A DNA stretch of 47,883 nt from an uncultured Merdimonas sp. (GTDB taxonomy: Bacteria > Bacillota > Clostridia > Lachnospirales > Lachnospiraceae). The stretch's first letter is position 1, and each line of letters begins with the position of its first letter. The DNA is taken from contig CALWGE010000017.1 in NCBI GenBank assembly GCA_944378225.1, positions 1 through 47,883 on the forward strand, in the 5' to 3' direction. The notes beneath the pieces were generated by a model, which was not told where the DNA came from, did not search any database, and saw only the letters and a program-made list of their open reading frames with translations. The translations under genes were made by a program, and so were the position numbers. Of the stretch, positions 15,206-23,298 are shown in pieces.

Positions 15206-17626
15206 ATGAAAATGGCAGTACCTTTTAACCACCGTGCGGTGGAAGAAAAATGGCGTAAGAAATGGGAAGAGAATCCCGTGAACGTCAATGACGGCAAAAA
15301 GCCGAAATATTATTGTCTGGATATGTTTCCCTATCCGTCCGGCAATGGTCTTCATGTAGGACACTGGAGAGGCTATGTAATCAGTGATGTATGGAGCCGC
15401 TACAAGCTGATGCAGGGACATTATATTATTCATCCTATGGGATGGGATGCTTTTGGCCTTCCGGCTGAGAATTACGCGATTAAGATGGGAATCCATCCGT
15501 CTGTTTCCACGGAGGCAAATATAAAGAATATCAAGAAGCAGATTAATGACATTGCAGCTCTTTATGACTGGGATATGGAGGTCAATACCACAGATCCCAG
15601 GTTCTATAAATGGACGCAGTGGATTTTTGTGCAGATGTTCAAGAAGGGGCTGGCTTACGAGAAAGAGTTCCCCATTAACTGGTGTCCGTCCTGCAAGACA
15701 GGTCTGGCAAATGAAGAGGTTGTAAACGGTGTCTGTGAACGATGCGGAACGCCTGTAACCAAGAAAAATCTTCGTCAGTGGATGCTGAAGATTACTGCTT
15801 ATGCAGATCGTCTGCTGAATGATCTGGATAAGCTGGACTGGCCGGAAAAAGTAAAGAAAATGCAGACAGACTGGATTGGAAAATCCTATGGTGCTGAAGT
15901 GGATTTCCGGATTGACGGCCGTGATGAAAAGATTACGGTTTACACCACAAGACCGGATACTCTGTACGGAGCTACTTTTATGGTGCTGGCGCCGGAGCAT
16001 GCCCTGGCAAAGGAACTGGCTACAGATGAGACACGTGCAGAAGTGGAGGATTATATCTTCAAATCATCCATGCGTTCTAATGTGGATCGTGTACAGGACA
16101 AGGAAAAGACAGGAGTATTCACAGGCAGCTATGCCATTAATCCGATGAACGGTGCGAAGCTCCCGATTTGGCTGTCGGATTATGTTCTTGCAGATTACGG
16201 TACCGGAGCTATTATGTGTGTACCTGCTCATGATGATCGTGACTTTGAATTTGCAAAGAAATTTGATATTCCGATTATTCAGGTTATCGCGAAAGACGGA
16301 AAAGAAATTGAGAATATGACAGAGGCCTATACAGAGGCCAGTGGAACCATGATCAATTCCGGTGACTGGAATGGCATGGAGTCCAGCGTTCTGAAGAAAG
16401 AAGCACCTCTCATTATTGAAAAGATGGGTGTTGGAAAGAAGACCGTAAATTACAAGCTGCGTGACTGGGTATTTTCCCGCCAGCGTTACTGGGGCGAGCC
16501 TATTCCGATTATTCACTGCCCGCATTGCGGAAACGTTCCCGTGCCTGAGGATCAGCTTCCTCTGGAACTTCCGGATGTGGAAAGCTATCAGCCTACAGGA
16601 ACAGGAGAGTCTCCGCTGGCTGCCATTGATGAGTGGGTGAATACTACTTGTCCGGTGTGCGGAGCACCTGCCAAGAGAGAGACAAATACCATGCCGCAGT
16701 GGGCAGGTTCATCCTGGTATTTCCTGCGTTATGTGGATAATCACAATGATAAGGAGCTGGTGAGCAGAGAGAAAGCGGACAAATATCTGCCGGTAGACAT
16801 GTACATCGGTGGTGTGGAGCATGCTGTTCTGCATCTTCTGTACTCCCGTTTCTATACAAAGTTCCTTTGTGACATCGGTGTTATAGATTTTGACGAGCCT
16901 TTCAAGAAGCTGTTCAATCAGGGAATGATTACCGGAAAGAACGGTATTAAAATGAGCAAGTCCAAAGGAAATGTGGTTTCGCCGGACGATCTGATTCGCG
17001 ACTATGGCTGTGACGCCCTGCGGCTGTATGAGCTGTTTGTGGGACCGCCGGAGCTGGATGCAGAGTGGGATGACAGAGGAATTGACGGAGTTTCCCGTTT
17101 CCTGAAGCGTTTCTGGAATCTGGTTCTGGATAATAAGGATCTGGGAACAAAGGAGACGGCAGAAAGTGTAAAGCTGCGTCATAAACTGGTATATGATATC
17201 TCCACCCGTCTTAACACATTCAGCCTGAATACGGTAATTTCCGGATTCATGGAGTACAATAACAAGATGATTGATCTGGCAAAGCGGCAGGGCGGTATTG
17301 ATAAAGAAACACTGGAGACAGCAGTTACGCTTCTTGCGCCTTTTGCGCCTCATATCGCAGAAGAGCTCTGGGAGCAGCTGGGACACAGTGAAACTGTTTT
17401 TGCGCACGGCTGGCCGGATGCGGATGAAGAAGCCATGAAGGATGATGAAATCGAAATTGCTGTTCAGGTCAACGGAAAGACCAGAGGAACCGTGACGATT
17501 TCTGCAGGTATTTCCAAGGAAGAAGCGCTGGCTGCAGGAAGAGCTGCCGTTCCGGAATGGCTGAAGGGAACTGTTGTAAAAGAAATTTATGTGCCCGGAA
17601 GAATCCTGAATTTTGTGGTAAAATAA
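15206..17626 (+). CDS. leuS: Leucyl-tRNA synthetase
   Basis: Class I synthetase that charges tRNA-Leu. Visible are the HIGH-equivalent GLHVGHWRG near residue 45, the zinc-ribbon cysteines in WCPSCKTGLANEE and CERCGTP, the CP1 editing domain with TTRPDTLYGATF, and KMSKSKGN (Lys about residue 582). Two starts are possible, ATG 15206 (4 bases after AGAGGAG) and ATG 15212 (10 bases after); they differ by two residues. The gene has its own promoter and terminator. Confidence 0.95.
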   Translation: MKMAVPFNHRAVEEKWRKKWEENPVNVNDGKKPKYYCLDMFPYPSGNGLHVGHWRGYVISDVWSRYKLMQGHYIIHPMGWDAFGLPAENYAIKMGIHPSVSTEANIKNIKKQINDIAALYDWDMEVNTTDPRFYKWTQWIFVQMFKKGLAYEKEFPINWCPSCKTGLANEEVVNGVCERCGTPVTKKNLRQWMLKITAYADRLLNDLDKLDWPEKVKKMQTDWIGKSYGAEVDFRIDGRDEKITVYTTRPDTLYGATFMVLAPEHALAKELATDETRAEVEDYIFKSSMRSNVDRVQDKEKTGVFTGSYAINPMNGAKLPIWLSDYVLADYGTGAIMCVPAHDDRDFEFAKKFDIPIIQVIAKDGKEIENMTEAYTEASGTMINSGDWNGMESSVLKKEAPLIIEKMGVGKKTVNYKLRDWVFSRQRYWGEPIPIIHCPHCGNVPVPEDQLPLELPDVESYQPTGTGESPLAAIDEWVNTTCPVCGAPAKRETNTMPQWAGSSWYFLRYVDNHNDKELVSREKADKYLPVDMYIGGVEHAVLHLLYSRFYTKFLCDIGVIDFDEPFKKLFNQGMITGKNGIKMSKSKGNVVSPDDLIRDYGCDALRLYELFVGPPELDAEWDDRGIDGVSRFLKRFWNLVLDNKDLGTKETAESVKLRHKLVYDISTRLNTFSLNTVISGFMEYNNKMIDLAKRQGGIDKETLETAVTLLAPFAPHIAEELWEQLGHSETVFAHGWPDADEEAMKDDEIEIAVQVNGKTRGTVTISAGISKEEALAAGRAAVPEWLKGTVVKEIYVPGRILNFVVK

Positions 17627-17640
17627 AGGTAAGACAATAA

Positions 17641-17682
17641 AAAGACGGCATGGATAGTGGAGACATTATCTGTGCCGTTTTT
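17641..17682 (+). terminator. Intrinsic terminator of leuS
   Basis: A 12-base stem with two G-U pairs (17645-17656 with 17667-17678) followed by a run of T. The open frame of the next gene extends back into the loop, but that is not a likely start. Confidence 0.85.
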
Positions 17683-17746
17683 CAGGGAACAGATAAACCA
17701 CGGCAGAAAGAATGACTTTGGATATTTTATGAGTGGGGAAACAGAT

Positions 17747-19063
17747 ATGAAGAGGGAAGATAATAGCAGTGCACCGGATAAAGAGAAGGAAAACCTTGTG
17801 CTGAAAGCAGAAGAGGTATTTCATGATGCTGTATGGAACCGCCTGCTTGCGCTTTTGCGCTGGCTGATTTTTGCATCTCTGACGGGACTTGTTCTGGGAA
17901 TTGTAGGTACGGCTTTCGGAAAGGGCGTGGAATTGGCCACGGCTTTCCGCATGGAGCATTTGTGGATTGTTCTGGGACTGCCGGTTGGCGGAATACTGAT
18001 TGTGTGGATGTATCAGTGGGAAAGAAAACAGGAGAGAAGCAGTACCAATATGGTGTTGGATGCGATTCATTCTGAAGGCAGCATTCCTCTGCGGACGGCG
18101 CCGCTGATTTTTGCGGCCACGATTCTGACGCATCTTTTCGGAGGCTCTGCGGGGCGCGAGGGGGCAGCCCTGCAGCTGGGAGGCAGTATTGGAAATTTTA
18201 TAGGGAAATCTCTGCGGATAGATGATAATGACAGAAGGGTCATGATCATGTGTGGTATGAGCGCGGCTTTTTCCGCCCTGTTTGGAACCCCTATGGCGGC
18301 TGCTGTTTTTTCCATGGAAGTTGTCAGCGTAGGTATCATGCATTACGCAGCGCTTGTACCCTGTGTGGTATCATCCTATGTGGCATATGGGACAGCCTGC
18401 TATTTTGGATTGTTTGGAGAGCGTTTTGAACTGGCGGGAATTCCGGCTCTGAACTTTCTGAACGGGGGAAAAGTGATTGTTCTGGGACTTTGCTGTGCAG
18501 CAGTCAGTATTCTGTTCTGTGTGATCCTGCACAGAACAGAAGAGCTGTTTGCGAAAAAAATGAAAAATGCATATCTCAGAGCGGCATGCTCCGGTATTCT
18601 GATTATAGTTTTGACCTTGATTGTGGGAACAACGGATTATCTTGGAACGGGTATGCATGTGGTAGAACGGGCTATTGCGGAGGGAAATGTTTTCTGGGGA
18701 GCATTTTTCCTTAAAATGATATTCACAGCGATCACACTGTCCGGCGGATTTAAAGGCGGAGAGATTGTGCCATCCTTTTTTGTCGGAGCGACTTTCGGCG
18801 TGGTATTTGGAGAGCTGGTTGGTCTTCCGTCATCATTGGCTGCAGCCTGCGGTATGTCGGCTGTTTTTTGCGGTGTTACAAACAGTCCCGTTTCTTCGCT
18901 GCTTATCAGTCTCGAAATGTTTGGATTCGAAGGCGCGCCCTTTTTCTTTCTGGCAGTCGCTGTCAGTTATATGCAGTCCGGATATTATGGTCTGTACCGA
19001 AGTCAGAAAATCATATATTCCAAAGTGAAAACGAAATTTATTAATCAGAATGTAAAAAAATAA
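17747..19063 (+). CDS. ClC-family chloride channel/antiporter-like membrane protein
   Basis: About 438 residues, with some ten hydrophobic helices from residue 35 on. ClC hallmarks are GSAGREGAALQLGGSIG (the gating Glu lies in GREG), FGTPMAAAVFSMEV and a GGFKGGEIVPSFFVGA segment. ClC proteins move chloride or other small anions, some as proton antiporters. The start is uncertain: ATG 17747 has GGGGA 8 bases upstream, while ATG 17729 (six residues longer) has none. No cytoplasmic CBS domain follows. The anion and mechanism cannot be read from the sequence. Confidence 0.85.
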   Translation: MKREDNSSAPDKEKENLVLKAEEVFHDAVWNRLLALLRWLIFASLTGLVLGIVGTAFGKGVELATAFRMEHLWIVLGLPVGGILIVWMYQWERKQERSSTNMVLDAIHSEGSIPLRTAPLIFAATILTHLFGGSAGREGAALQLGGSIGNFIGKSLRIDDNDRRVMIMCGMSAAFSALFGTPMAAAVFSMEVVSVGIMHYAALVPCVVSSYVAYGTACYFGLFGERFELAGIPALNFLNGGKVIVLGLCCAAVSILFCVILHRTEELFAKKMKNAYLRAACSGILIIVLTLIVGTTDYLGTGMHVVERAIAEGNVFWGAFFLKMIFTAITLSGGFKGGEIVPSFFVGATFGVVFGELVGLPSSLAAACGMSAVFCGVTNSPVSSLLISLEMFGFEGAPFFFLAVAVSYMQSGYYGLYRSQKIIYSKVKTKFINQNVKK

Positions 19064-19068
19064 AAAGA

Positions 19069-19097
19069 ACTGGCGTATCAAAAGCGCCAGTCTTTTT
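19069..19097. terminator. Bidirectional intrinsic terminator
   Basis: Stem ACTGGCG/CGCCAGT (19069-19075, 19085-19091) with T-runs on both strands, between the convergent ClC gene and the minus-strand unknown gene. Confidence 0.8.
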
Positions 19098-19108
19098 GTT
19101 CATCCGTT

Positions 19109-19525
19109 CTATGATTTCATGAAGCTTTTTGCAAGCTGTACCATCTGCTCCATTCGAGCGGTTTCTTCGGCGGTTTTTCCTTGTTTCAGAGCTTCAAACA
19201 GCTGATTGAATTCATCCTGGGTCATGGCATGATCGGACTGTCTGGCTGTATTCAGGATCCTTTGGAAATCGCTTTGATTCATAGTTTCACTCCCTTCCGG
19301 AAAAGACTGTGAGAAAGAACAGGTCTCTTTGTCTGGTTCGCAGTCTCCGGGGGATTGGGAGCCGGAACCGGAAGCAGTCTGGAATTCAGCCATAAGGCTG
19401 GAATACCGCATCCAGGTAGTCATCATCTCCATAATCCGTATGATGGAATCTATTTTCCTGTTCAGCTCATTGCACTTTTTCTGTACGTCATGAAGTATCT
19501 TGTAGCCGTCATGTTCCAGGCTCAT
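19109..19525 (-). CDS. Unrecognised small protein, 138 residues
   Basis: I do not recognise a family. The N-terminal third (about 1-45) is helical and Met-rich (NELNRKIDSIIRIMEMMTTW), followed by a polar Ser/Gly/Glu linker and a helical C-terminal part (DFQRILNTARQ; EFNQLFEALKQGKTAEE) with a possible coiled coil. No signal peptide or membrane span. GGGAGGAG lies 6 bases before the ATG and a terminator follows, so it is probably a real gene. Confidence 0.7.
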   Translation of the reverse strand: MSLEHDGYKILHDVQKKCNELNRKIDSIIRIMEMMTTWMRYSSLMAEFQTASGSGSQSPGDCEPDKETCSFSQSFPEGSETMNQSDFQRILNTARQSDHAMTQDEFNQLFEALKQGKTAEETARMEQMVQLAKSFMKS

Positions 19526-19547
19526 ACAGTCTCCTCCCGTTCTTTAC

Positions 19548-19576
19548 AGTATATGTGCAAAAAGCAAGAGTATGAA
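19548..19576 (-). promoter_or_regulatory. Candidate promoter of the 138-residue gene
   Basis: On the minus strand TTCATA (19576-19571), 17-base spacer, TATACT (19553-19548). The -35 box matches consensus at four of six positions, so this is tentative. Confidence 0.4.
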
Positions 19577-19615
19577 TATAATAAAGGACAGAGAAAATGG
19601 AAAGGAGAAAGGGGC

Positions 19616-19780
19616 ATGGGACGGCTTGTGACAGAAGGAACGAGTGTATACGAAATTGACGAAGAATGTATGCGTGAAAAAGAGAGGGAGAGATACGGCG
19701 GGAACGAAAAGAAAAGAGCAGAGGAAAGCGCGGAAAACAGAGAGGATAAAAGAACAGAAAAAGGACCGGGAATCCTTTAA
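19616..19780 (+). CDS. Possible small charged protein, 54 residues
   Basis: ATG 19616 has AAGGAGAAAGGGG upstream and TATAAT at 19577-19582. The product starts with a folded-looking MGRLVTEGTSVYEIDEECM and continues as a Lys/Glu/Arg-rich tail. It overlaps the terminator of the opposite-strand Cys-rich gene at its 3' end. I do not recognise it; the ribosome site and ordered N-terminus argue for a real gene, the low-complexity tail against. Confidence 0.5.
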   Translation: MGRLVTEGTSVYEIDEECMREKERERYGGNEKKRAEESAENREDKRTEKGPGIL

Positions 19781-19791
19781 GGATTCCCGGT
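19751..19791 (-). terminator. Intrinsic terminator of the Cys-rich gene
   Basis: An 11-base perfect stem ACCGGGAATCC/GGATTCCCGGT (19765-19775, 19781-19791) with a 5-base loop; reading the minus strand, a T-rich tract follows. Confidence 0.8.
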
Positions 19792-19819
19792 CTGGTCAGG
19801 AAAGAGATGCGTTTAAATA

Positions 19820-20080
19820 TCAGCAGCAGCCGCAGCTGTTTCCGCAGCCGCAACCGTTTCCGCTGTTGCTTGTGCCGAAGCCTCCGCAGCAGCACAGGAG
19901 AAGGATAAGCCACAGGCAGCTGTTGTCTCCGCCGCAACCGTTTCCGCCCAGGAAGCCGCCGTTTCCATAGCCGCCGCAGCAGGAAGAGAGCAGAAGAAGC
20001 CAGATCAGCATGCTGCAGCAATTGCTGCCGTTGTTCTCGGCACAGCCGCATCCGCAGTTTGTAGCAGTTAAATCACTCAT
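19820..20080 (-). CDS. Small Cys/Gly-rich protein with two hydrophobic segments
   Basis: Eighty-six residues with 17 cysteines, most in CGCGC, CC, CCC and CGCC clusters, alternating with Gly/Asn-rich stretches. Two hydrophobic segments (SMLIWLLLLSS about residues 23-33 and SCLWLILLLCC about 53-63) could enter or lie on a membrane. Similar high-cysteine proteins in Firmicutes have been labelled chorion-like or spore-associated without known function. GGAGG lies 8 bases before the ATG. The upstream sequence has a sporulation-type promoter match (20118-20143), which would fit a spore-coat or mother-cell product; that is inference. Confidence 0.75.
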   Translation of the reverse strand: MSDLTATNCGCGCAENNGSNCCSMLIWLLLLSSCCGGYGNGGFLGGNGCGGDNSCLWLILLLCCCGGFGTSNSGNGCGCGNSCGCC

Positions 20081-20117
20081 GAGAAATCCTCCAGAAAAAA
20101 TATTTATTTACATTACC

Positions 20118-20143
20118 ATAGTATGTGAAAGTCGGGAATGTGT
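20118..20143 (-). promoter_or_regulatory. Candidate sigma-K/sigma-E type promoter of the Cys-rich gene
   Basis: On the minus strand AC (20143-20142), 16-base spacer, CATACTAT (20125-20118), close to the sigma-K pattern AC-N16/17-CATANNNTA. The start codon follows about 40 bases later. Confidence 0.4.
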
Positions 20144-20257
20144 GAAAGGCCACATGGGATTACAGGAAATTTACTTGTGTCTGCAGAAAATTTGTGAGAA
20201 AATAGAGAACGTAATAAGCTTGAAAAATGTCTGCTTAAGGAAGGGGAACATGAAATT

Positions 20258-21046
20258 ATGCCAGCAGTATATGCACATTATAAATTTGGAAAGAAAGTAT
20301 ATCGGGCGCTGCCGGAAGATATCCGGCAGATTGTGAAGGAAAATGCCCCGGCCTACTGGCTGGGACTGCATGGACCGGATTTACTGTTTTATTATCACGC
20401 CTTGGGGAAAAACAGAGTGAATCAGCTGGGTGTCCGGATGCATCAGGAAACAGCAGCGGTTTTTTTTGAGAGAGGAAGAGCTGTATACAAAAATCATCCC
20501 AATTATATTCTGCTTTCCTATCTGTGTGGTTTCCTGTGTCACTTTATGCTGGACAGTGAATGTCATCCTTATATCAGCCGGTATATGAAGGAGAATAATC
20601 TGGGACACCTGGAGATTGAGACAGATTTTGACCGGGCTTTGATGGAAGAGGATGGAGTTGATCCTGTGACGCATCACTGTACCCGCCATCTGATACGGGA
20701 TCTGGATACAGAGGAGGCCATTTCTTCAGTTCTGGAAGATGTTACTCCGGATGAAGTAGATGAAAGCATTTTGGGCTTTCATAAAATCATCCGGCTTTTT
20801 CAGTGCCCCTGTGCTTTGAAAGCCCGTATTCTGAAAATATTTTTCACGATGATTGGCCAGAGAAAAGGTCTTGGCGGTCTTATTATGGACGGTAAGCCGA
20901 ACAGGAAATGTCAGAGAAGCCGGGAAGCTCTGAAGGAACATATGGAGAGCGCTGTGATGCCTGCGGCAGCTGAAATAGTAAAATACGTTCGCGCCATGGA
21001 TACGGACGAGCCTGTCAGTATTCGCCTGAACCGGGATTTTGAGTAA
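20258..21046 (+). CDS. Zinc-dependent phospholipase C-like protein
   Basis: A 262-residue protein of the Zn_dep_PLPC group. Metal-binding histidines are suggested by MPAVYAHYKFG (His7), YWLGLHGPDLLFYYH, RMHQE and GFLCHFMLDSECHPYI, the order seen in this fold. There is no signal peptide, so a cytosolic role is likelier than a secreted toxin. AAGGAAGGGG lies upstream. It is followed after 14 bases by a transporter gene and may form an operon with it. The substrate is unknown. Confidence 0.75.
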   Translation: MPAVYAHYKFGKKVYRALPEDIRQIVKENAPAYWLGLHGPDLLFYYHALGKNRVNQLGVRMHQETAAVFFERGRAVYKNHPNYILLSYLCGFLCHFMLDSECHPYISRYMKENNLGHLEIETDFDRALMEEDGVDPVTHHCTRHLIRDLDTEEAISSVLEDVTPDEVDESILGFHKIIRLFQCPCALKARILKIFFTMIGQRKGLGGLIMDGKPNRKCQRSREALKEHMESAVMPAAAEIVKYVRAMDTDEPVSIRLNRDFE

Positions 21047-21060
21047 GGGAGAGAAGTGTT

Positions 21061-22299
21061 ATGAATCAGAAACTGACAAATATGGAAAAGCGCTGGATTC
21101 TTTACGATATAGGAAATTCAGCTTTTGTTCTTCTTACATCCACGATTATACCGATTTATTATAAAAATATAGCTGCAGCCAGCGGTATTTCAGATGCAGA
21201 CTCGACAGCTTTTTTCGGGTATGCAACATCTTTGGTAACAATTCTTGTAGCGGTCCTGGGACCTGTTCTGGGAAGCGTTGCAGATACAAAAGGATTTAAA
21301 AAACCTGTTTTTACATTTTTTATGATGATGGGGGTTCTGGGCTGTGCTGCTCTTGCGCTTCCAAAGACATGGATTGCTTTCCTGGCTGTTTATGTGCTTG
21401 CAAAGACAGGGCTGAATGCCAGTCTGGTATTTTATGATGCCATGCTTCCGGATGTGACGACAGATGAAAGGATGGATGTGGTGTCCGCACAGGGGTATGC
21501 CTGGGGATATATCGGAAGCTGTGTACCCTTTATTATCAGTCTGGTATTTGTACTCTGTTCAGATCTTCTTGGGATTTCAGGCGGAACGGCTATGGCGATT
21601 GCATTTGTTCTGAATGCGGTCTGGTGGTTTCTGGTGACACTCCCGCTGCTGAATCGCTATGAACAGAAACATTATGTAGAAAGAACAGAACATCCGTTTC
21701 GGGACAGTTTTGGAAGACTGGCAGGTGTGTTTTCTGAGATTCGCAGACTTCCGGAAGTCTGGTTTTTTCTGCTGGCTTTCTTCTTCTATATAGACGGTGT
21801 GTATACAATTATTGATATGGCCACTTCTTACGGGAAGGATGTGGGTATCAGTGATACCAACCTGCTTCTGGCGCTTCTGCTGACTCAGGTAGTAGCATTT
21901 CCGTGTTCCATTCTGGTGGGAAATCTGTCAAAAAGGATGAAGAACACATCTCTGATTCAGATTTCTATTGTCGGATATTTCTTTATTGTGCTGTTTGCGC
22001 TGCAGCTGGACAAGGCATGGGAATTCTGGTTTCTGGCTGTCTGTGTGGCTGTATTTCAGGGTGCCATACAGTCCCTGTCCAGATCTTATTTTGCGCGGAT
22101 TATACCGAAAGAAAAATCCACGGAATTTTTCGGATTTTTTGATATTTTCGGCAAAGGGGCGGCTTTTATGGGTACCATGCTGATGGGAATCTCTACACAG
22201 CTTTTTAATACATCAAGAGCAGGCGTGGCGCTTCTGGCTGTGATGTTTGCGGCAGGCTTTGTCCTGTTCCGAATGGCAGTCCGCAAAGCAGAAGCATAA
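21061..22299 (+). CDS. UMF1-type major facilitator transporter
   Basis: A 412-residue, twelve-helix MFS protein. YDIGNSAF near the N-terminus corresponds to the YDWANSAF signature of the UMF1/Atg22-like family, and GPVLGSVADTKGFKKP is the MFS loop 2-3 motif. Substrates of bacterial members are poorly known; export of amino acids or other small solutes is possible. GGGAGAG precedes the ATG. Confidence 0.85.
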   Translation: MNQKLTNMEKRWILYDIGNSAFVLLTSTIIPIYYKNIAAASGISDADSTAFFGYATSLVTILVAVLGPVLGSVADTKGFKKPVFTFFMMMGVLGCAALALPKTWIAFLAVYVLAKTGLNASLVFYDAMLPDVTTDERMDVVSAQGYAWGYIGSCVPFIISLVFVLCSDLLGISGGTAMAIAFVLNAVWWFLVTLPLLNRYEQKHYVERTEHPFRDSFGRLAGVFSEIRRLPEVWFFLLAFFFYIDGVYTIIDMATSYGKDVGISDTNLLLALLLTQVVAFPCSILVGNLSKRMKNTSLIQISIVGYFFIVLFALQLDKAWEFWFLAVCVAVFQGAIQSLSRSYFARIIPKEKSTEFFGFFDIFGKGAAFMGTMLMGISTQLFNTSRAGVALLAVMFAAGFVLFRMAVRKAEA

Positions 22300-22300
22300 T

Positions 22301-22333
22301 ATAACAGAAAAGTAAAAAGAGGTTTTCTGTTAT
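22301..22333. repeat. 11-base inverted repeat enclosing the ribosome site of the first subtilase
   Basis: ATAACAGAAAA (22301-22311) and TTTTCTGTTAT (22323-22333) are perfectly complementary. The 11-base loop carries the AAAGAGG ribosome site and the right arm includes the first two bases of the ATG at 22332. As RNA it would hold the start codon in a stem; as DNA it could be an operator. No U-tract for termination. Confidence 0.7.
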
Positions 22334-23246
22334 GAATCGTGTGCGAGAACTCGTGGAAGCTTCCCGTGCGTATAAACAGGGTATTTTTGGGGAAGGAATC
22401 GGTGTGGCTGTACTGGATTCCGGCATAAATGGAGAACATCCGGATCTGCAGGGCAGACTGGTTTATTCGTATAATTATCTTACAGGTTCGGCAGGATGCG
22501 GCGACGACTGTGGTCACGGAACGCATATCTGCGGAATAATAGGAGGAACAGGAGCGGCATCCGGCGGCAGGTATCAGGGACTTGCGCCGAGATGCCATTT
22601 CCTTTCTCTGAAGGTGCTGGACAGGGAAGGAAACGGAAGCAGCGGAACTCTGGCACAGGCTCTGTACTGGCTGATTGATCACGGAAAAGAATATGACGTG
22701 CGCATCATTAATATTTCTGCAGGAAGTACAGAGCTTGGAGGAAAGAAAAAATCATATCTTTTAAAAGCGGTGGAAGATGCCTGGAATGCAGGGTTTGTAA
22801 TCTGTGCTGCGGCGGGAAATCAGGGCCCGGCCCGTTCCAGTATCACAGTTCCGGGAACCAGTCCGTATGTCATCACAGTAGGTTCTTCAGATGATGAAAA
22901 GGCTGTTCCTTTTATGGGCGTCAGAAGAACAAACTATTCCGGCAGAGGTCCGACAGCAGCCTGTATCTGCAAGCCGGATGTAACAGCACCGGGAGCGTAT
23001 ATCAAATCCTGCAGTACAGATTTTCACAAAACAGGGAGAAGCTGCTACACAGAAAAATCCGGAACATCCATGGCAACTCCGGTTGTTTCCGGCAGTCTGG
23101 CACTTCTGCTGTCTTCCTGCCGGCATCTGACAAATAAAGAAGTGAAACTGAAACTGCGCTCTTCCTGTCTGGATCTGGGAATGCCCCGCAACCGGCAGGG
23201 ATGGGGGCAAATCTGGATCCCCGGACTTTTGGAAAGCGTGGTATGA
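22332..23246 (+). CDS. Intracellular subtilisin-like serine protease (S8 family)
   Basis: A 304-residue S8 peptidase with the full triad: Asp29 (AVLDSGI), His61 (GHGTHICG) and Ser245 (SGTSMATPV), plus oxyanion Asn162 (AAAGNQGP). No signal peptide and almost no propeptide, so it resembles cytosolic AprX/ISP-type enzymes. It lies 52 bases before a Csp-like protease. The start codon is inside an inverted repeat, hinting at post-transcriptional or operator control. Confidence 0.9.
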   Translation: MNRVRELVEASRAYKQGIFGEGIGVAVLDSGINGEHPDLQGRLVYSYNYLTGSAGCGDDCGHGTHICGIIGGTGAASGGRYQGLAPRCHFLSLKVLDREGNGSSGTLAQALYWLIDHGKEYDVRIINISAGSTELGGKKKSYLLKAVEDAWNAGFVICAAAGNQGPARSSITVPGTSPYVITVGSSDDEKAVPFMGVRRTNYSGRGPTAACICKPDVTAPGAYIKSCSTDFHKTGRSCYTEKSGTSMATPVVSGSLALLLSSCRHLTNKEVKLKLRSSCLDLGMPRNRQGWGQIWIPGLLESVV

Positions 23247-23298
23247 GCAAGTGGGAGCAGGCATACTCTGGTAAAAAGAAATACCGCAGGAACTGAGT

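Noticed and set aside
17657-17746. N-terminal extension of the ClC protein
   Set aside because: It begins inside the loop of the leuS terminator and has no ribosome site; starts at 17729 or 17747 are better.
19355-19615. Long plus-strand frame leading into the 54-residue gene
   Set aside because: Its first part is antisense to the 138-residue gene; only the part from ATG 19616 has a ribosome site.
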